DNA of 64,000 nucleotides from Streptomyces venezuelae (lineage in GTDB: Bacteria; Actinomycetota; Actinomycetes; Streptomycetales; Streptomycetaceae): NCBI RefSeq assembly GCF_008642355.1, contig NZ_CP029193.1, positions 2,132,001-2,196,000 on the forward strand, read 5' to 3'. The position numbers and the translations under genes were made by a program. Positions 33,621 through 42,520 of this stretch are shown in pieces (within the stretch, counting starts at the first letter, position 1; every line of letters begins with the position of its first letter). The notes beneath the pieces were generated by a model, which was not told where the DNA came from, did no database searches, and saw nothing but the letters and a program-made list of their open reading frames with translations.

Positions 33621-35066
33621 TCAGCCGAGCGCCGCGACCCTGTCGCGGTACCCGCGCACGGGTGCCGCGTCCCGGTAGGGCTCCAGACGGCGCTCGAACT
33701 CGCGCACGTACTCGTACGCCCGCGCGGACCGCATCTCGCCCGCCGCCTGCGCCGCCTCCGAACCCAGCTGGCAGGCCGTCTCCAGCTCACCGAGCCCGAG
33801 GCGCGCGGTGGCCAGCACCACCCGGCAGAAGAGCCGACTGCGCGCGAAGGCGGGGGCGCGCAGCTGGAGCGAGCGCTCGGCGTGCTGGGCCGCGGCGCGG
33901 TACTGCTGCAGGTCGCGGTAGCTGTGCCCGAACTCGTCCGCCAGCTGCGCCTCGTCGAAGAACCGCGCCCAGTGCGGCACGTCGTCGCCGGGCCGCGCCG
34001 CCTCCAGGGACCGCTCGGCCCGTACGAGCGCCGCCGTGCAGGCCCGCACCTCGCCGAGCACGCCGTGGCCCCGCGCCTCCGCGGCGTACAGCAGGGACTG
34101 CACGACGTGCGGCGCCGCGGAGCCGACGCCCTGCTGGGCGACCCGCGCGAGCTGCACGGCCTCGCGTCCGTGGCCGAGGTAGACGGCCTGGCGGCTCATC
34201 GTGACCAGCACGTACGACCCGTATGCCCGGTCGCCCGCCGCCTGCGCGAGGCGCAGCGCCTGGACGAAGTACCGCTGGGCGAGACCGTGGGCCGCGATGT
34301 CGTACGACGTCCAGCCCGCGAGACGGGTCAGGTCGGCGGCGGCCCCGAAGAGCCTGCGCCCGGCCTGCTCTCCGTAGACCCCGCGGAGCATCGGCTCCGC
34401 CTCGTGCTCCAGATAGCGGACGAGGGCCTGGCGGGCGTGCCCGCCGCCGTACGCGTGGTCGAGGGCGCGGAACAGCTCGCCCACGGAGCGCAGCGCCGCG
34501 ATGTCCCCGTTGCTGACGCGCAGGCCGGGACCGCGCTCGGGGCCCTGCCGCTGCCGGGGCACGGCGGGGCGGCCCTGTGCGGGGACGCGGGCCGGGTGCG
34601 GGTCGACGTCGCCGCGGCCGACGCGTTCGTCGGCGCGGCCGATCAGCCAGTCCCGGCTGGGCACCACGAGCCCGGCCGGGGTGAAAGCGATCTTCCGGAG
34701 CTCCGCGTGGCTCCCCGAGTCCTTGCGCCACAGCCCGCCGACGATGTCGACGGCCTCCTCGGGGGTGGCCGCGAACTCAAGACCGGCGTACACCGGGGCG
34801 CACGCGTCGAGACCGAGGTCCTGGGCGGAGAGCCGGCGCCCGAGCCGTCTGGTGAAGACCTCGGCGATCAGCGCGGGTGTGGTGCCTCTGGGCTGCTGGC
34901 CGCGGAGCCAGCGGGTCACGGACGTCTTGTCGTAACGCAGGTCCAGGCCGTGCTCGAGGCCCAGCTGGTCGACGCGGCGGGCGAGGCCCGCATTGGAGAA
35001 CCCTGCTTCCGAGATGAGCGCGGCTAGCTGGCGGTTCGGGGTGCGCTGCGGGGGTCGTTCCGTCAT
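33621..35066 (-). CDS. NsdA-like regulator with N-terminal HTH and TPR-like repeats
   Basis: A 481-residue protein. Residues 10-75 look like a helix-turn-helix (LAALISEAGFSNAGLARRV, TSVTRWLRGQQPR), and residues 200-470 are helical repeats of TPR type (for example QAVYLGHGREAVQLARVAQ, HAERSLQLRAP, LGELETACQLGSEAA). A Pro/Arg-rich linker of about 150-180 connects them. The build is that of streptomycete NsdA-type regulators, some of which hold back antibiotic production and sporulation; which promoter or protein it contacts is unknown. It is divergent from lipB across 217 bp. Confidence 0.75.
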   Translation of the reverse strand: MTERPPQRTPNRQLAALISEAGFSNAGLARRVDQLGLEHGLDLRYDKTSVTRWLRGQQPRGTTPALIAEVFTRRLGRRLSAQDLGLDACAPVYAGLEFAATPEEAVDIVGGLWRKDSGSHAELRKIAFTPAGLVVPSRDWLIGRADERVGRGDVDPHPARVPAQGRPAVPRQRQGPERGPGLRVSNGDIAALRSVGELFRALDHAYGGGHARQALVRYLEHEAEPMLRGVYGEQAGRRLFGAAADLTRLAGWTSYDIAAHGLAQRYFVQALRLAQAAGDRAYGSYVLVTMSRQAVYLGHGREAVQLARVAQQGVGSAAPHVVQSLLYAAEARGHGVLGEVRACTAALVRAERSLEAARPGDDVPHWARFFDEAQLADEFGHSYRDLQQYRAAAQHAERSLQLRAPAFARSRLFCRVVLATARLGLGELETACQLGSEAAQAAGEMRSARAYEYVREFERRLEPYRDAAPVRGYRDRVAALG

Positions 35067-35283
35067 CGGCTGTGCGGTCTCCTGCCTTTCGGGCCTGCCT
35101 TGAGCAGCCCTTATGGCCTCGTGAACGGCGTGAATGTAGCGGCCGTGGCAGCCCGTGTACGCACCTTGCGGGGCCTTTCATCCGATCGTGTGAGGAACCC
35201 GGGCCGAGGTTGCCGCCCGAGGGGGCCCGTACAGTGGCAGGGGCGCGATATGTGCACGGTGAACGTTCAGGGAGGCACCTGCC

Positions 35284-36081
35284 GTGAGTGAGTTTCGGTT
35301 CGTCCGGCTGGGCTTCGGCCCGGACGCCGTGGAGTACCAGGAGGCGTGGGACGAGCAGCGCCGCGTGCACGCCGCCCGTTTCGCCGACGAGGTCCCCGAC
35401 ACGTGTCTCCTCCTGGAGCACCCGCCGGTCTACACGGCCGGCCGCCGCACCGCGGAGAGCGAGCGCCCGCTGGACGGCACCCCCGTCATCGACGTGGACC
35501 GCGGCGGCAAGATCACCTGGCACGGTCCGGGCCAGCTCGTGGGCTACCCGATCCAGAAGCTGCCGCGCCCGGTGGACGTCGTGGCGCACGTACGCCGCCT
35601 CGAAGAAGCCCTCATCCGCACCTGCGCGGAGTTCGGCCTGGAGACCACGCGCGTCGAGGGCCGCAGCGGCGTCTGGGTCCTCGGCGACCCGGTGGAGCAG
35701 CGCCCCGCACTCGGCGGTCTCTCCCTCGACTTCGACCCGCGGCTGCAGGACGACGAATTCGACGCACGGTTCAACGGTCCCGAGTACGCCCCCTCGAACG
35801 CGGGCCAGCGCCGCGAGGACCGCAAGATCGCCGCGATCGGCATCCGCGTCGCCAAGGGCGTGACGATGCACGGCTTCGCGCTGAACGTGAACCCGGACAA
35901 CACCTGGTTCGACCGGATCATCCCGTGCGGCATCCGCGACGCGGGCGTGACGTCCCTCTCGTACGAGCTGGACCGCGAGATCACCATCGCCGATGTGCTG
36001 CCGGTGGCGGAGCGCCATCTGCGGGACGTACTGGAGAACGCGGAGCTGAAGCCGCGTGCGGTCGAGAAGGCCACCGTCTAG
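35284..36081 (+). CDS. lipB: Octanoyltransferase LipB
   Basis: LipB moves octanoate from acyl-carrier protein to the lysine of lipoyl domains. The 265-residue protein has [30 protein letters not shown], the active-site pair Lys181 (RKIAAIG) and Cys215 (IIPCGI). Between GVWV (about 130) and the Lys there is an insertion of about 35-40 residues that the shorter mycobacterial enzyme lacks, as I remember it. GTG start at 35284 with GGGAGG upstream. lipA follows 131 bp later, so the second step is encoded next door. Confidence 0.94.
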   Translation: MSEFRFVRLGFGPDAVEYQEAWDEQRRVHAARFADEVPDTCLLLEHPPVYTAGRRTAESERPLDGTPVIDVDRGGKITWHGPGQLVGYPIQKLPRPVDVVAHVRRLEEALIRTCAEFGLETTRVEGRSGVWVLGDPVEQRPALGGLSLDFDPRLQDDEFDARFNGPEYAPSNAGQRREDRKIAAIGIRVAKGVTMHGFALNVNPDNTWFDRIIPCGIRDAGVTSLSYELDREITIADVLPVAERHLRDVLENAELKPRAVEKATV

Positions 36082-36123
36082 GGCCACTGTCCGGAGCAGA
36101 GCGGGCTCAGGGGAATGCACCCC

Positions 36124-36144
36124 GTTGGCCAGAGGTTGGCCAGA
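36124..36144. repeat. Two direct repeats upstream of lipA
   Basis: GTTGGCCAGA occurs at 36124-36133 and again at 36135-36144, start-to-start 11 bp, which is one helical turn. They lie about 70-90 bp before the lipA start, ahead of a weak -10-like TACCCT at 36170-36175. Such spacing is typical of sites for a protein binding one face of the DNA. Confidence 0.5.
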
Positions 36145-36212
36145 AGTAAGCCCAACGACATCACGGGCGTACCCTGGTGTGCGCCGAAGAATCGAAGCTA
36201 CAGGGAGCCGAT

Positions 36213-37178
36213 GTGTCCGCAGTCGCACCCGACGGACGCAAGATGCTGCGCCTGGAGGTCCGGAACGCCCAGACCCCCATCGAGCGCAAGCCCGAGTGGA
36301 TCAAGACCCGGGCAAAAATGGGCCCCGAGTACAACGCCCTGCAGAAGCTCGTGAAGACCGAGGGCCTGCACACGGTCTGCCAGGAGGCAGGCTGTCCGAA
36401 CATCTACGAGTGCTGGGAAGACCGCGAGGCCACGTTCCTCATCGGCGGCGACCAGTGCACCCGGCGCTGTGACTTCTGCCAGATCGACACCGGCAAGCCG
36501 CAGGCCCTCGACCGCGACGAGCCCCGCCGCGTCGGCGAGTCCGTCGTCACGATGGACCTGAACTACGCCACCATCACCGGCGTCGCCCGCGACGACCTGG
36601 AGGACGGCGGCGCCTGGCTCTACGCGGAGACGGTCCGCCAGATCCACGCGATGACGGCCGAGCGCCCCGAGGGCTACACCAAGGTCGAGCTGCTCATCCC
36701 CGACTTCAACGCCGACCCCGACCAGCTCGCCGAGGTCTTCTCGTCCGAGCCCGAGGTCCTCGGGCACAACGTCGAGACGGTCCCGCGCATCTTCAAGCGC
36801 ATCCGCCCCGGCTTCCGCTACGAGCGCTCCCTCGAGGTCATCACGAAGGCCCGCGAGGCCGGCCTGGTCACCAAGTCCAACCTGATCCTCGGCATGGGCG
36901 AGACCCGCGAAGAGGTCAGCGAGGCGCTGCGCCAGCTGCACGAGGCGGGCACGGAGCTCGTCACGATCACCCAGTACCTGCGCCCCACGCCCCGGCACCA
37001 CCCCGTCGAGCGCTGGGTGAAGCCCGCCGAGTTCGTGGAGCTCAAGGAGGAGGCCGAGCAGATCGGTTTCTCGGGCGTCATGTCGGGCCCGCTGGTCCGT
37101 TCCTCGTACCGCGCGGGGCGCCTGTACCAGATGGCGATCGAGAAGCGCGGGGCGTACGTGGCGTCGCAGGCGGTGTGA
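36213..37178 (+). CDS. lipA: Lipoyl synthase LipA
   Basis: A 321-residue radical-SAM enzyme that inserts two sulfurs into the octanoyl group on E2 and H-protein domains. The auxiliary cluster cysteines are C56, C61 and C67 ([12 protein letters not shown]) and the radical-SAM cysteines C82, C86 and C89 (CTRRCDFC). The C-terminal RSSYRAG is the serine ligand segment. The chosen GTG at 36213 follows AGGGAG by 5 nt; the ATG at 36211 is out of frame, and the GTG at 36177 adds 12 non-family residues. A long hairpin follows. Confidence 0.95.
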   Translation: MSAVAPDGRKMLRLEVRNAQTPIERKPEWIKTRAKMGPEYNALQKLVKTEGLHTVCQEAGCPNIYECWEDREATFLIGGDQCTRRCDFCQIDTGKPQALDRDEPRRVGESVVTMDLNYATITGVARDDLEDGGAWLYAETVRQIHAMTAERPEGYTKVELLIPDFNADPDQLAEVFSSEPEVLGHNVETVPRIFKRIRPGFRYERSLEVITKAREAGLVTKSNLILGMGETREEVSEALRQLHEAGTELVTITQYLRPTPRHHPVERWVKPAEFVELKEEAEQIGFSGVMSGPLVRSSYRAGRLYQMAIEKRGAYVASQAV

Positions 37179-37255
37179 CGCGGGCACGTGCCCCGCACGC
37201 GGACCGTGTGTGAATCGGCGCACAAGCTCCTACCGCCCAGTAGTGGCCGTAATGG

Positions 37256-37302
37256 CGCGGCCCGTGCGATCCCCGCAGGTGAAGGGGACCGTACGGGCCG
37301 CG
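37256..37302 (+). terminator. lipA terminator
   Basis: A 19-bp stem with one G-U pair and one A-C mismatch (37256-37274 with 37284-37302) and 9-nt loop, 78 bp after lipA. Confidence 0.7.
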
Positions 37303-37341
37303 TCATCGTTTCGGGCCGCAACGTCAACGTTTCATCGGCGT

Positions 37342-37370
37342 TTGACCACCCGGTCACGCCCTGGTAACAC
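37342..37370 (+). promoter_or_regulatory. Candidate promoter of the 83-residue protein gene
   Basis: TTGACC (37342-37347) and TAACAC (37365-37370) are 17 bp apart. Transcription would start near 37377, about 90 nt before the ATG at 37469. A dyad ACCAA / TTGGT lies just at the start site (37369-37386). Confidence 0.45.
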
Positions 37371-37468
37371 CAATCAGTGACGTTGGTACTACCGCACGTA
37401 CAGCCCTACCCATAGGCGTACGTACAGCCTCTCCCCCGTCTCGAGCCGCTCTCCAGGAGGGCCCCATC

Positions 37469-37720
37469 ATGCAGGCCGCGCCCGTTCGCGCCACGCAGGT
37501 TCGCACGACCGCCACGTCCGCCGCGCCCGTCCGCGCCACCGCGATCCCGTCCGTCGCCGACGCCCTGCGCGCCGTCGAGTCGCTGCTGATGAGCGGCGGC
37601 CAGCGCACGGCCCGCCGCAACGCCTGGACGTCCGTCCTCGAGGACCGGCGCCGCGCCAAGGACCGCGTCGAGGCGCTGCGGGTGCTCGAAGAGGCGGGGA
37701 CGGCAACCCGCACGTCGTAG
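37469..37720 (+). CDS. Small conserved protein (83 aa), function unknown
   Basis: A basic 83-residue protein: an Ala/Thr/Arg-rich N-terminus of about 25 residues and a helical, charged rest (SVADALRAVESLLMSGG, TARRNAWTSVLEDRRRAKDR). No membrane segment or enzyme motif. GGAGG precedes the ATG. It sits between lipA and the DUF4191 gene, as a similar small gene does in S. coelicolor in my recollection. The DUF4191 gene starts 30 bp after its stop, so both may share a transcript. Confidence 0.75.
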   Translation: MQAAPVRATQVRTTATSAAPVRATAIPSVADALRAVESLLMSGGQRTARRNAWTSVLEDRRRAKDRVEALRVLEEAGTATRTS

Positions 37721-37750
37721 CCGCGGCCGGGGCCACGTAGACTTCATCGC

Positions 37751-38458
37751 ATGGCGAGGAAGGAATCCACCGCGGCGGATGCGGCCGCGGAGCCAGGGCG
37801 ACTCAAGCAGATCGCTCTGACCTACAAGATGACCCGGCGGGCCGACTCCAAAATCGGTCTCATCATCGCGGCTGTGGGAATCGTCACCTTTGGTGTCTTC
37901 CTCGCGATCGGCTTCTGGGTCGATCACCCGATCTACCTGGGCATCCTCGGCTTCCTGCTCGCCTTCCTCGCGATGGCGATCGTCTTCGGACGCAGGGCCG
38001 AGCGGGCCGCCTTCGGTCAGATGGAGGGCCAGCCCGGTGCGGCGGCCGCGGTGCTCGACAAGATCGGCCGCGGCTGGACGACGACCCCCGCGGTCGCGAT
38101 GAACCGCAGCCAGGACGTGGTGCACCGCACCGTCGGCAAGGCCGGCATCGTCCTGGTCGCCGAGGGCAACCCGAACCGTGTGAAGAGCCTGCTGGCCTCC
38201 GAGAAGCGGAAGATGGCCCGCATCGTGGCGGACGTCCCGGTCCACGACGTCATCGTCGGCACGACGGAGGGCACGGTCTCCCTCAAGAAGCTCCGCACGA
38301 CGCTCCTGAAGCTCCCCCGCGTCCTCACGGGCCCCCAGGTCACGGCGACGAACGACCGCCTGCGCGCGATGGGCGACCTCATGTCGAACATGCCGCTGCC
38401 AAAGGGTCCGATGCCGAAGGGCATGCGGATGCCTCGGGGCGGCCCGAAGGCGAAGTAA
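37751..38458 (+). CDS. DUF4191 family membrane protein
   Basis: A 235-residue protein with a polar N-terminus, two hydrophobic segments at about 37-75 (IGLIIAAVGIVTFGVFLAI and IYLGILGFLLAFLAMAIVF), and a cytosolic, basic C-terminal part ending in Met/Pro/Lys-rich repeats (PLPKGPMPKGMRMPRG). This is the actinobacterial DUF4191 family, orthologous by position to Rv2219 next to lipA. Role unknown. A long perfect palindrome follows. Confidence 0.85.
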   Translation: MARKESTAADAAAEPGRLKQIALTYKMTRRADSKIGLIIAAVGIVTFGVFLAIGFWVDHPIYLGILGFLLAFLAMAIVFGRRAERAAFGQMEGQPGAAAAVLDKIGRGWTTTPAVAMNRSQDVVHRTVGKAGIVLVAEGNPNRVKSLLASEKRKMARIVADVPVHDVIVGTTEGTVSLKKLRTTLLKLPRVLTGPQVTATNDRLRAMGDLMSNMPLPKGPMPKGMRMPRGGPKAK

Positions 38459-38463
38459 CTCCT

Positions 38464-38523
38464 CCTCTACGACGATGAGGGCCCCGGAACCGATCGGTTC
38501 CGGGGCCCTCATCGTCGTAGAGG
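38464..38523. terminator. Bidirectional terminator: 60-bp perfect palindrome
   Basis: A 28-bp stem without mismatch (38464-38491 with 38496-38523) around the self-complementary GATC loop, starting 6 bp after the DUF4191 stop and ending 8 bp before the RDD stop. It serves both convergent genes. It is unusually long compared with the 13-19-bp stems elsewhere in the window. Confidence 0.85.
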
Positions 38524-38530
38524 AATCCGT

Positions 38531-38998
38531 CTAGACCCGCACCTGCACGGACCGGGACAGGCGGTCGTGCAGACCGCGGCCGTCGCGGTCCCAGATCAGG
38601 GCGGGGACGACGAGGCACAGGAGGACGCTGCGGAGCAGGACCCAGCCGGGGGCGAGGCGGCCGCCGCTCTCGGAGATGACGCGGAGCCGGAAGAGGGCCT
38701 TGCCCGGGGTGCAGCCGACCGTGCCGACGGTCAGCACGCTCATGACGAAGAAGATCCCCAGGGCCCAGTTGCCCATGGCCTGCTGGTCACCGCCCGCGAA
38801 CAGACCGTATGCGATCACCATGCACAGGCCCCAGTCCACGGCGATGCCGCCCATGCGGCGGCCGGGGCGTGCGATCGATCCCGGCCCCTCCTCGGGCAGG
38901 CCGAGCTGCTGGCCCCGGTATCCGAAGTCGACTCCGGCTTCCTCGGCGGCGGCGCGGGGGCCGGACAGCCACGATCCGATTGCTTGCCTCTTGTCCAC
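38531..38998 (-). CDS. RDD-family membrane protein
   Basis: A 155-residue protein. The RDD domain covers about residues 45-155: [33 protein letters not shown], and [16 protein letters not shown]. Two to three membrane segments are present. RDD proteins are small membrane proteins of mixed or unknown function; this one is the positional equivalent of Rv2219A. GTG 38998 ([11 protein letters not shown]) gives the family start. It is divergent from glnA. Confidence 0.85.
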   Translation of the reverse strand: MDKRQAIGSWLSGPRAAAEEAGVDFGYRGQQLGLPEEGPGSIARPGRRMGGIAVDWGLCMVIAYGLFAGGDQQAMGNWALGIFFVMSVLTVGTVGCTPGKALFRLRVISESGGRLAPGWVLLRSVLLCLVVPALIWDRDGRGLHDRLSRSVQVRV

Positions 38999-39074
38999 CC
39001 GTCCAAGGTACTGCGCGGCGTGTCCGCCGGGGACGGCCGGGGTCGGCAAGGGGCGCACGCCACACCCGGCCCGG

Positions 39075-39112
39075 TTAACTTCGACGAAACAAATGGGTCA
39101 TGCTTGAGAAAT
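39075..39112 (+). promoter_or_regulatory. GlnR operator of glnA (four half-sites)
   Basis: Two GlnR box pairs of the form gTnAc-N6-GaAAc are spaced 6 bp apart: TTAAC-N6-GAAAC (39075-39090) and GTCAT-N6-GAAAT (39097-39112). This is the a1-b1-a2-b2 layout known for Streptomyces glnA, where GlnR activates transcription under nitrogen limitation. It ends 99 bp before the glnA start. Confidence 0.8.
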
Positions 39113-39211
39113 CCCCCGTCCCTATGGTCGGGTCCCAGCGTGTGCCACCCGCACTGGCCGCACAACGAGCTGCAACCCCGTCCCGCCCCGGGCGGGAGTA
39201 GGAGGAGTTGG

Positions 39212-40624
39212 ATGTTGTTCCAGAACGCCGACGACGCAAAGAAGTACATCGCGGACGAGGACGTGAAGTTCGTCGACGTCCGATTCTGCGACCTGCCCGG
39301 TGTGATGCAGCACTTCACGATCCCGGCGGCGGCGTTCGACCCGGACGAGGAGCTCGCCTTCGACGGTTCGTCGATCCGCGGCTTCCAGGCCATCCACGAG
39401 TCCGACATGGCGCTCCGCGCCGACCTGTCGACGGCTCGCGTGGACCCGTTCCGCCGGGACAAGACCATCAACATCAACTTCTTCATCCACGACCCGATCA
39501 CGGGCGAGCAGTACAGCCGTGACCCGCGCAACGTCGCGAAGAAGGCGGAGGCGTACCTGGCCTCCACCGGCATCGCCGACACGGCGTACTTCGGCCCGGA
39601 GGCCGAGTTCTACGTCTTCGACAACGTCCGCTTCCAGACGTCGGCGAACGAGAGCTTCTACCACATCGACTCCGAGGCGGGCGCCTGGAACACCGGTGCG
39701 GTCGAGAACAACCGCGGCTACAAGGTCCGCTACAAGGGTGGTTACTTCCCGGCCCCGCCGGTCGACCACTTCGCGGACCTCCGCGCGGAGATCTCCCTCG
39801 AACTGGACAAGAACGGCCTCCAGGTCGAGCGCCAGCACCACGAGGTCGGCACGGCCGGCCAGGCGGAGATCAACTACAAGTTCAACACGCTGCTCGCCGC
39901 GGCCGACGACCTGATGCTCTTCAAGTACATCGTGAAGAACGTCGCCTGGCGCAACCAGAAGACCGCGACCTTCATGCCGAAGCCGATCTTCGGCGACAAC
40001 GGCTCGGGCATGCACGTCCACCAGTCGCTGTGGTCCGAGGGTTCCCCCCTCTTCTACGACGAGCAGGGCTACGCGGGCCTGTCGGACACCGCGCGCTACT
40101 ACATCGGCGGCATCCTGAAGCACGCGCCGTCGCTCCTCGCGTTCACCAACCCGACGGTGAACTCGTACCACCGCCTGGTCCCCGGCTTCGAGGCCCCGGT
40201 CAACATGGTCTACTCGCAGCGCAACCGCTCCGCGGCCATGCGTATCCCGATCACGGGCTCGAACCCGAAGGCCAAGCGCGTCGAGTTCCGCGCGCCGGAC
40301 CCGTCCTCCAACCCGTACCTCGCCTTCTCGGCGCTGCTCCTCGCGGGCCTCGACGGCGTCAAGAACAAGATCGAGCCGCCGGAGCCGATCGACAAGGACC
40401 TCTACGAGCTGGCTCCCGAGGAGCACGCGAACGTCGCCCAGGTCCCGACGTCCCTCCCCGCGGTCCTCGACGCCCTTGAGGCGGACAACGAGTACCTGCA
40501 GGCCGGCGGCGTCTTCACGTCCGACCTGATCGAGACGTGGATCGACTACAAGCGCACGAACGAGATCGCCCCGATCCAGCTGCGGCCGCACCCGCACGAG
40601 TTCGAGCTGTACTTCGACCTCTGA
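39212..40624 (+). CDS. glnA: Glutamine synthetase type I
   Basis: A 470-residue GSI-beta type enzyme forming glutamine from glutamate, ammonia and ATP. It has [16 protein letters not shown], the ammonia/metal region [31 protein letters not shown] and the adenylylation tyrosine Tyr398 in [10 protein letters not shown], so activity is expected to be tuned by GlnE. ATG 39212 follows AGGAGG-type sequence; the long upstream frame back to 38567 runs antisense to the RDD gene. Transcription is likely under GlnR through the site at 39075-39112. A hairpin with a U-rich end follows. Confidence 0.97.
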   Translation: MLFQNADDAKKYIADEDVKFVDVRFCDLPGVMQHFTIPAAAFDPDEELAFDGSSIRGFQAIHESDMALRADLSTARVDPFRRDKTININFFIHDPITGEQYSRDPRNVAKKAEAYLASTGIADTAYFGPEAEFYVFDNVRFQTSANESFYHIDSEAGAWNTGAVENNRGYKVRYKGGYFPAPPVDHFADLRAEISLELDKNGLQVERQHHEVGTAGQAEINYKFNTLLAAADDLMLFKYIVKNVAWRNQKTATFMPKPIFGDNGSGMHVHQSLWSEGSPLFYDEQGYAGLSDTARYYIGGILKHAPSLLAFTNPTVNSYHRLVPGFEAPVNMVYSQRNRSAAMRIPITGSNPKAKRVEFRAPDPSSNPYLAFSALLLAGLDGVKNKIEPPEPIDKDLYELAPEEHANVAQVPTSLPAVLDALEADNEYLQAGGVFTSDLIETWIDYKRTNEIAPIQLRPHPHEFELYFDL

Positions 40625-40637
40625 GCCGCTGAGCGGA

Positions 40638-40671
40638 GCCCCGTCACTCTCCCTGGGGAGGGTGGCGGGGC
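40638..40671 (+). terminator. glnA terminator
   Basis: A 16-bp stem with two G-U pairs (40638-40653 with 40656-40671) followed by TTTGT; the innermost pairs are likely open, giving a wider loop. Confidence 0.75.
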
Positions 40672-40725
40672 TTTGTCGTAGGCGCTTCCGGTCGCCACGG
40701 CCGACCGGTACCGCACGAAGCTGTG

Positions 40726-41262
40726 TCAGCCCGCGCGCCTTGCGGGTTTCCGCGCCGCAGCGGCCCTGCGGTCGTCCCCCGCCGGGGACGGGGCCGGAGT
40801 CGGCGTCGGCTGTTCGGGGAGTGGACGGTCGTGGACCACGTTCTTCATGACCAGGGTCGACGTCAGGCGTTGGACGCCGGGGAGCTTGGCCAGCTGCTGG
40901 TCGTAGAGCTGCTGGTAGGTGGCGAGGTCGGCCGTGGCTACGCGGAGGAGGTAGTCCGGTTCGCCGAACAGGCGTTGGGCCTGGGTCACGTGCGGGACCG
41001 CCGCCACCGCCGCCTCGAACGTCTCCACCGTGTCCCGGTCCTCCCAGCGCAGCGTGGCGAAGACGAGGGCCTCGAAGTCCAGGCCGACCGCGGCAGGATC
41101 CACCACCGCTCGGTAGCCGCGGATCGCGCCCGCGCGTTCCAGGTCGCGGAGGCGGCGGTGGCAGGGCGAGACGCTGAGCTTCACGCGCGCCGCCAGTTCC
41201 GTCACAGTGAGGCGGCCGTCCAGTTGCAGCTCGGTAAGAATTTTCCGGTCCATGGCATCCAT
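40726..41262 (-). CDS. Lrp/AsnC-family transcriptional regulator
   Basis: A 178-residue regulator. The N-terminal HTH covers about 4-60 (MDRKILTELQLDGRLTV, VKLSVSPCHRRLRDLE) and the RAM ligand domain 65-145 (FGEPDYLLRVATADLATY). A 30-residue Pro/Ala/Arg tail follows. Lrp-type proteins sense amino acids. It is divergent from a LysE-type exporter gene, a pairing in which the Lrp protein commonly turns the exporter on. The start at 41262 (MDAMDRKIL) has GGGGGAGA about 7 nt upstream. Confidence 0.88.
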   Translation of the reverse strand: MDAMDRKILTELQLDGRLTVTELAARVKLSVSPCHRRLRDLERAGAIRGYRAVVDPAAVGLDFEALVFATLRWEDRDTVETFEAAVAAVPHVTQAQRLFGEPDYLLRVATADLATYQQLYDQQLAKLPGVQRLTSTLVMKNVVHDRPLPEQPTPTPAPSPAGDDRRAAAARKPARRAG

Positions 41263-41307
41263 GGGGAGATTCTCCCCCTGTACGGCCGCTGCCCGGGAAT
41301 TTTCGGG
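41263..41307. promoter_or_regulatory. Two dyads in the lrp-lysE divergent region
   Basis: GGGGAGA-T-TCTCCCC is a perfect 15-bp palindrome at 41263-41277, directly against the lrp start codon and so also containing its ribosome binding site. A second, imperfect dyad (CCCG, AATT core, CGGG) lies at 41292-41307. Autoregulation and control of the exporter are possible readings. Confidence 0.4.
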
Positions 41308-41379
41308 AACACTTTTGGGCTCGTCGCTCCTAATCTTCCCCGTGGAGTTGGAAGTTCTGACGGAACGGGACACAGGTAC

Positions 41380-42012
41380 ATGAATACGGCGACAGTGGCG
41401 GCCTTTCTCGCGGTGGATCTGCTGCTGATCTTCACGCCGGGCGCGGACTGGGCGTACGCGATCACCGCGGGGCTCCGGGACCGGTCCGTCGTTCCCGCGG
41501 TCGCCGGGCTCATAGCCGGATACGCGGGGTACACCCTCCTCGCCGTCGCGGGACTCGTGGTGATCGTGGCCAGTTCGGCGACCGTCCTCACGGTGCTCAC
41601 CGTTGCGGGTGCCGGATATCTGGTGTGGCTGGGGTGGGGGGTCGTGCGGGCGCCCGTCACCCCCACGGCGGCGGCAACCGGTACGTCCGAGGGCGGGGGC
41701 GCGTCCTCGGCGTGGCAGGTCGCCCTCAAGGGGGCAGGGACGAGCGGGCTCAACCCCAAGGCGCTTCTGCTGTACTTCGCGCTGTTTCCGCAGTTCATCG
41801 ACTCCGCGAGCGACTGGCCCGTCGCCGCGCAGACCGGGCTGCTCGGCACGCTCCACATGACGGCCTGCGCCGTCGTCTACCTCGGCGTCGGCGTCCTGGC
41901 GCGGACCGTGCTGAAGGCCCGGCCGTCCGCCGCACGGGTGGTGACCCGGGCCTCCGGTGCCATGATGATCGCCATCGGCGGGTTCCTGTTGGTGGAGCAG
42001 CTGGCCGGCTGA
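41380..42012 (+). CDS. LysE-family amino acid exporter (RhtB/LysE type)
   Basis: A 210-residue membrane protein with about six hydrophobic segments. It begins ATVAAFLAVDLLLIFTPGADW, containing the TPGxD/N signature of LysE/RhtB, has FTPGADWAYAI at residues 18-28, and GLNPKALLLYFALFPQF near 130. These proteins export basic or hydrophobic amino acids or similar solutes. The divergent Lrp gene is likely its regulator. The PaaI-type gene follows 35 bp later on the same strand. Confidence 0.88.
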   Translation: MNTATVAAFLAVDLLLIFTPGADWAYAITAGLRDRSVVPAVAGLIAGYAGYTLLAVAGLVVIVASSATVLTVLTVAGAGYLVWLGWGVVRAPVTPTAAATGTSEGGGASSAWQVALKGAGTSGLNPKALLLYFALFPQFIDSASDWPVAAQTGLLGTLHMTACAVVYLGVGVLARTVLKARPSAARVVTRASGAMMIAIGGFLLVEQLAG

Positions 42013-42047
42013 CGAACCCGCGAACAGCCATCGAGGGGAGACGTCAC

Positions 42048-42512
42048 GTGCAGGAGGAAGGCCTTGGCCAGGACGGGGCTGCCGGGCCCGCGGTGCGCAA
42101 GCGCGTCATGGCCAGTTTCGATCGGCAGGGGCTCATGCGTCACCTCGGTGCCCGCATATCCCACATCGCTCCGGGGCGCGTACACATCACGCTTCCCGCG
42201 CGGCCCGAAGTCACCCAGCAGAACGGGTACTTCCACGCCGGCGCGACCAGCGCCATCGCCGACAGCGCGGGTGGTTACGCCGCCTTCACGCTGTTTCCCG
42301 AGGGTGCGGACATCCTCACCGTCGAGTACAAGATCAATCTCCTCGCGCCCGCCGCCGGTGATCACATCGAGGCCGTCGGGACGGTACTGAAGGCCGGACG
42401 GACGCTGACCGTATGCCAGTTGGAGGTCCACGGCGTGCAAGGGGACGGCTCGCGCACGCTCGTTGCGCAAGGGCAGCAGACCCTCATCCGCGTTCCGCCC
42501 ACGGACGTATGA
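42048..42512 (+). CDS. PaaI-family hotdog-fold thioesterase
   Basis: A 154-residue hotdog-fold protein: QQNGYFHAGATSAIADSAGGYAAF holds the catalytic region of the PaaI family (xGxxHxG followed by an acidic residue), here reported in part as GYFHAGATSAIADSAGG, then EYKINLLAPA. It would hydrolyse an acyl-CoA, perhaps aromatic. GTG 42048 follows GAGGGGAGA. Cotranscription with the LysE-type gene is likely (35-bp gap). It converges on a decayed gene whose frame ends 9 bp away. Confidence 0.83.
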   Translation: MQEEGLGQDGAAGPAVRKRVMASFDRQGLMRHLGARISHIAPGRVHITLPARPEVTQQNGYFHAGATSAIADSAGGYAAFTLFPEGADILTVEYKINLLAPAAGDHIEAVGTVLKAGRTLTVCQLEVHGVQGDGSRTLVAQGQQTLIRVPPTDV

Positions 42513-42520
42513 TCCCGCTC

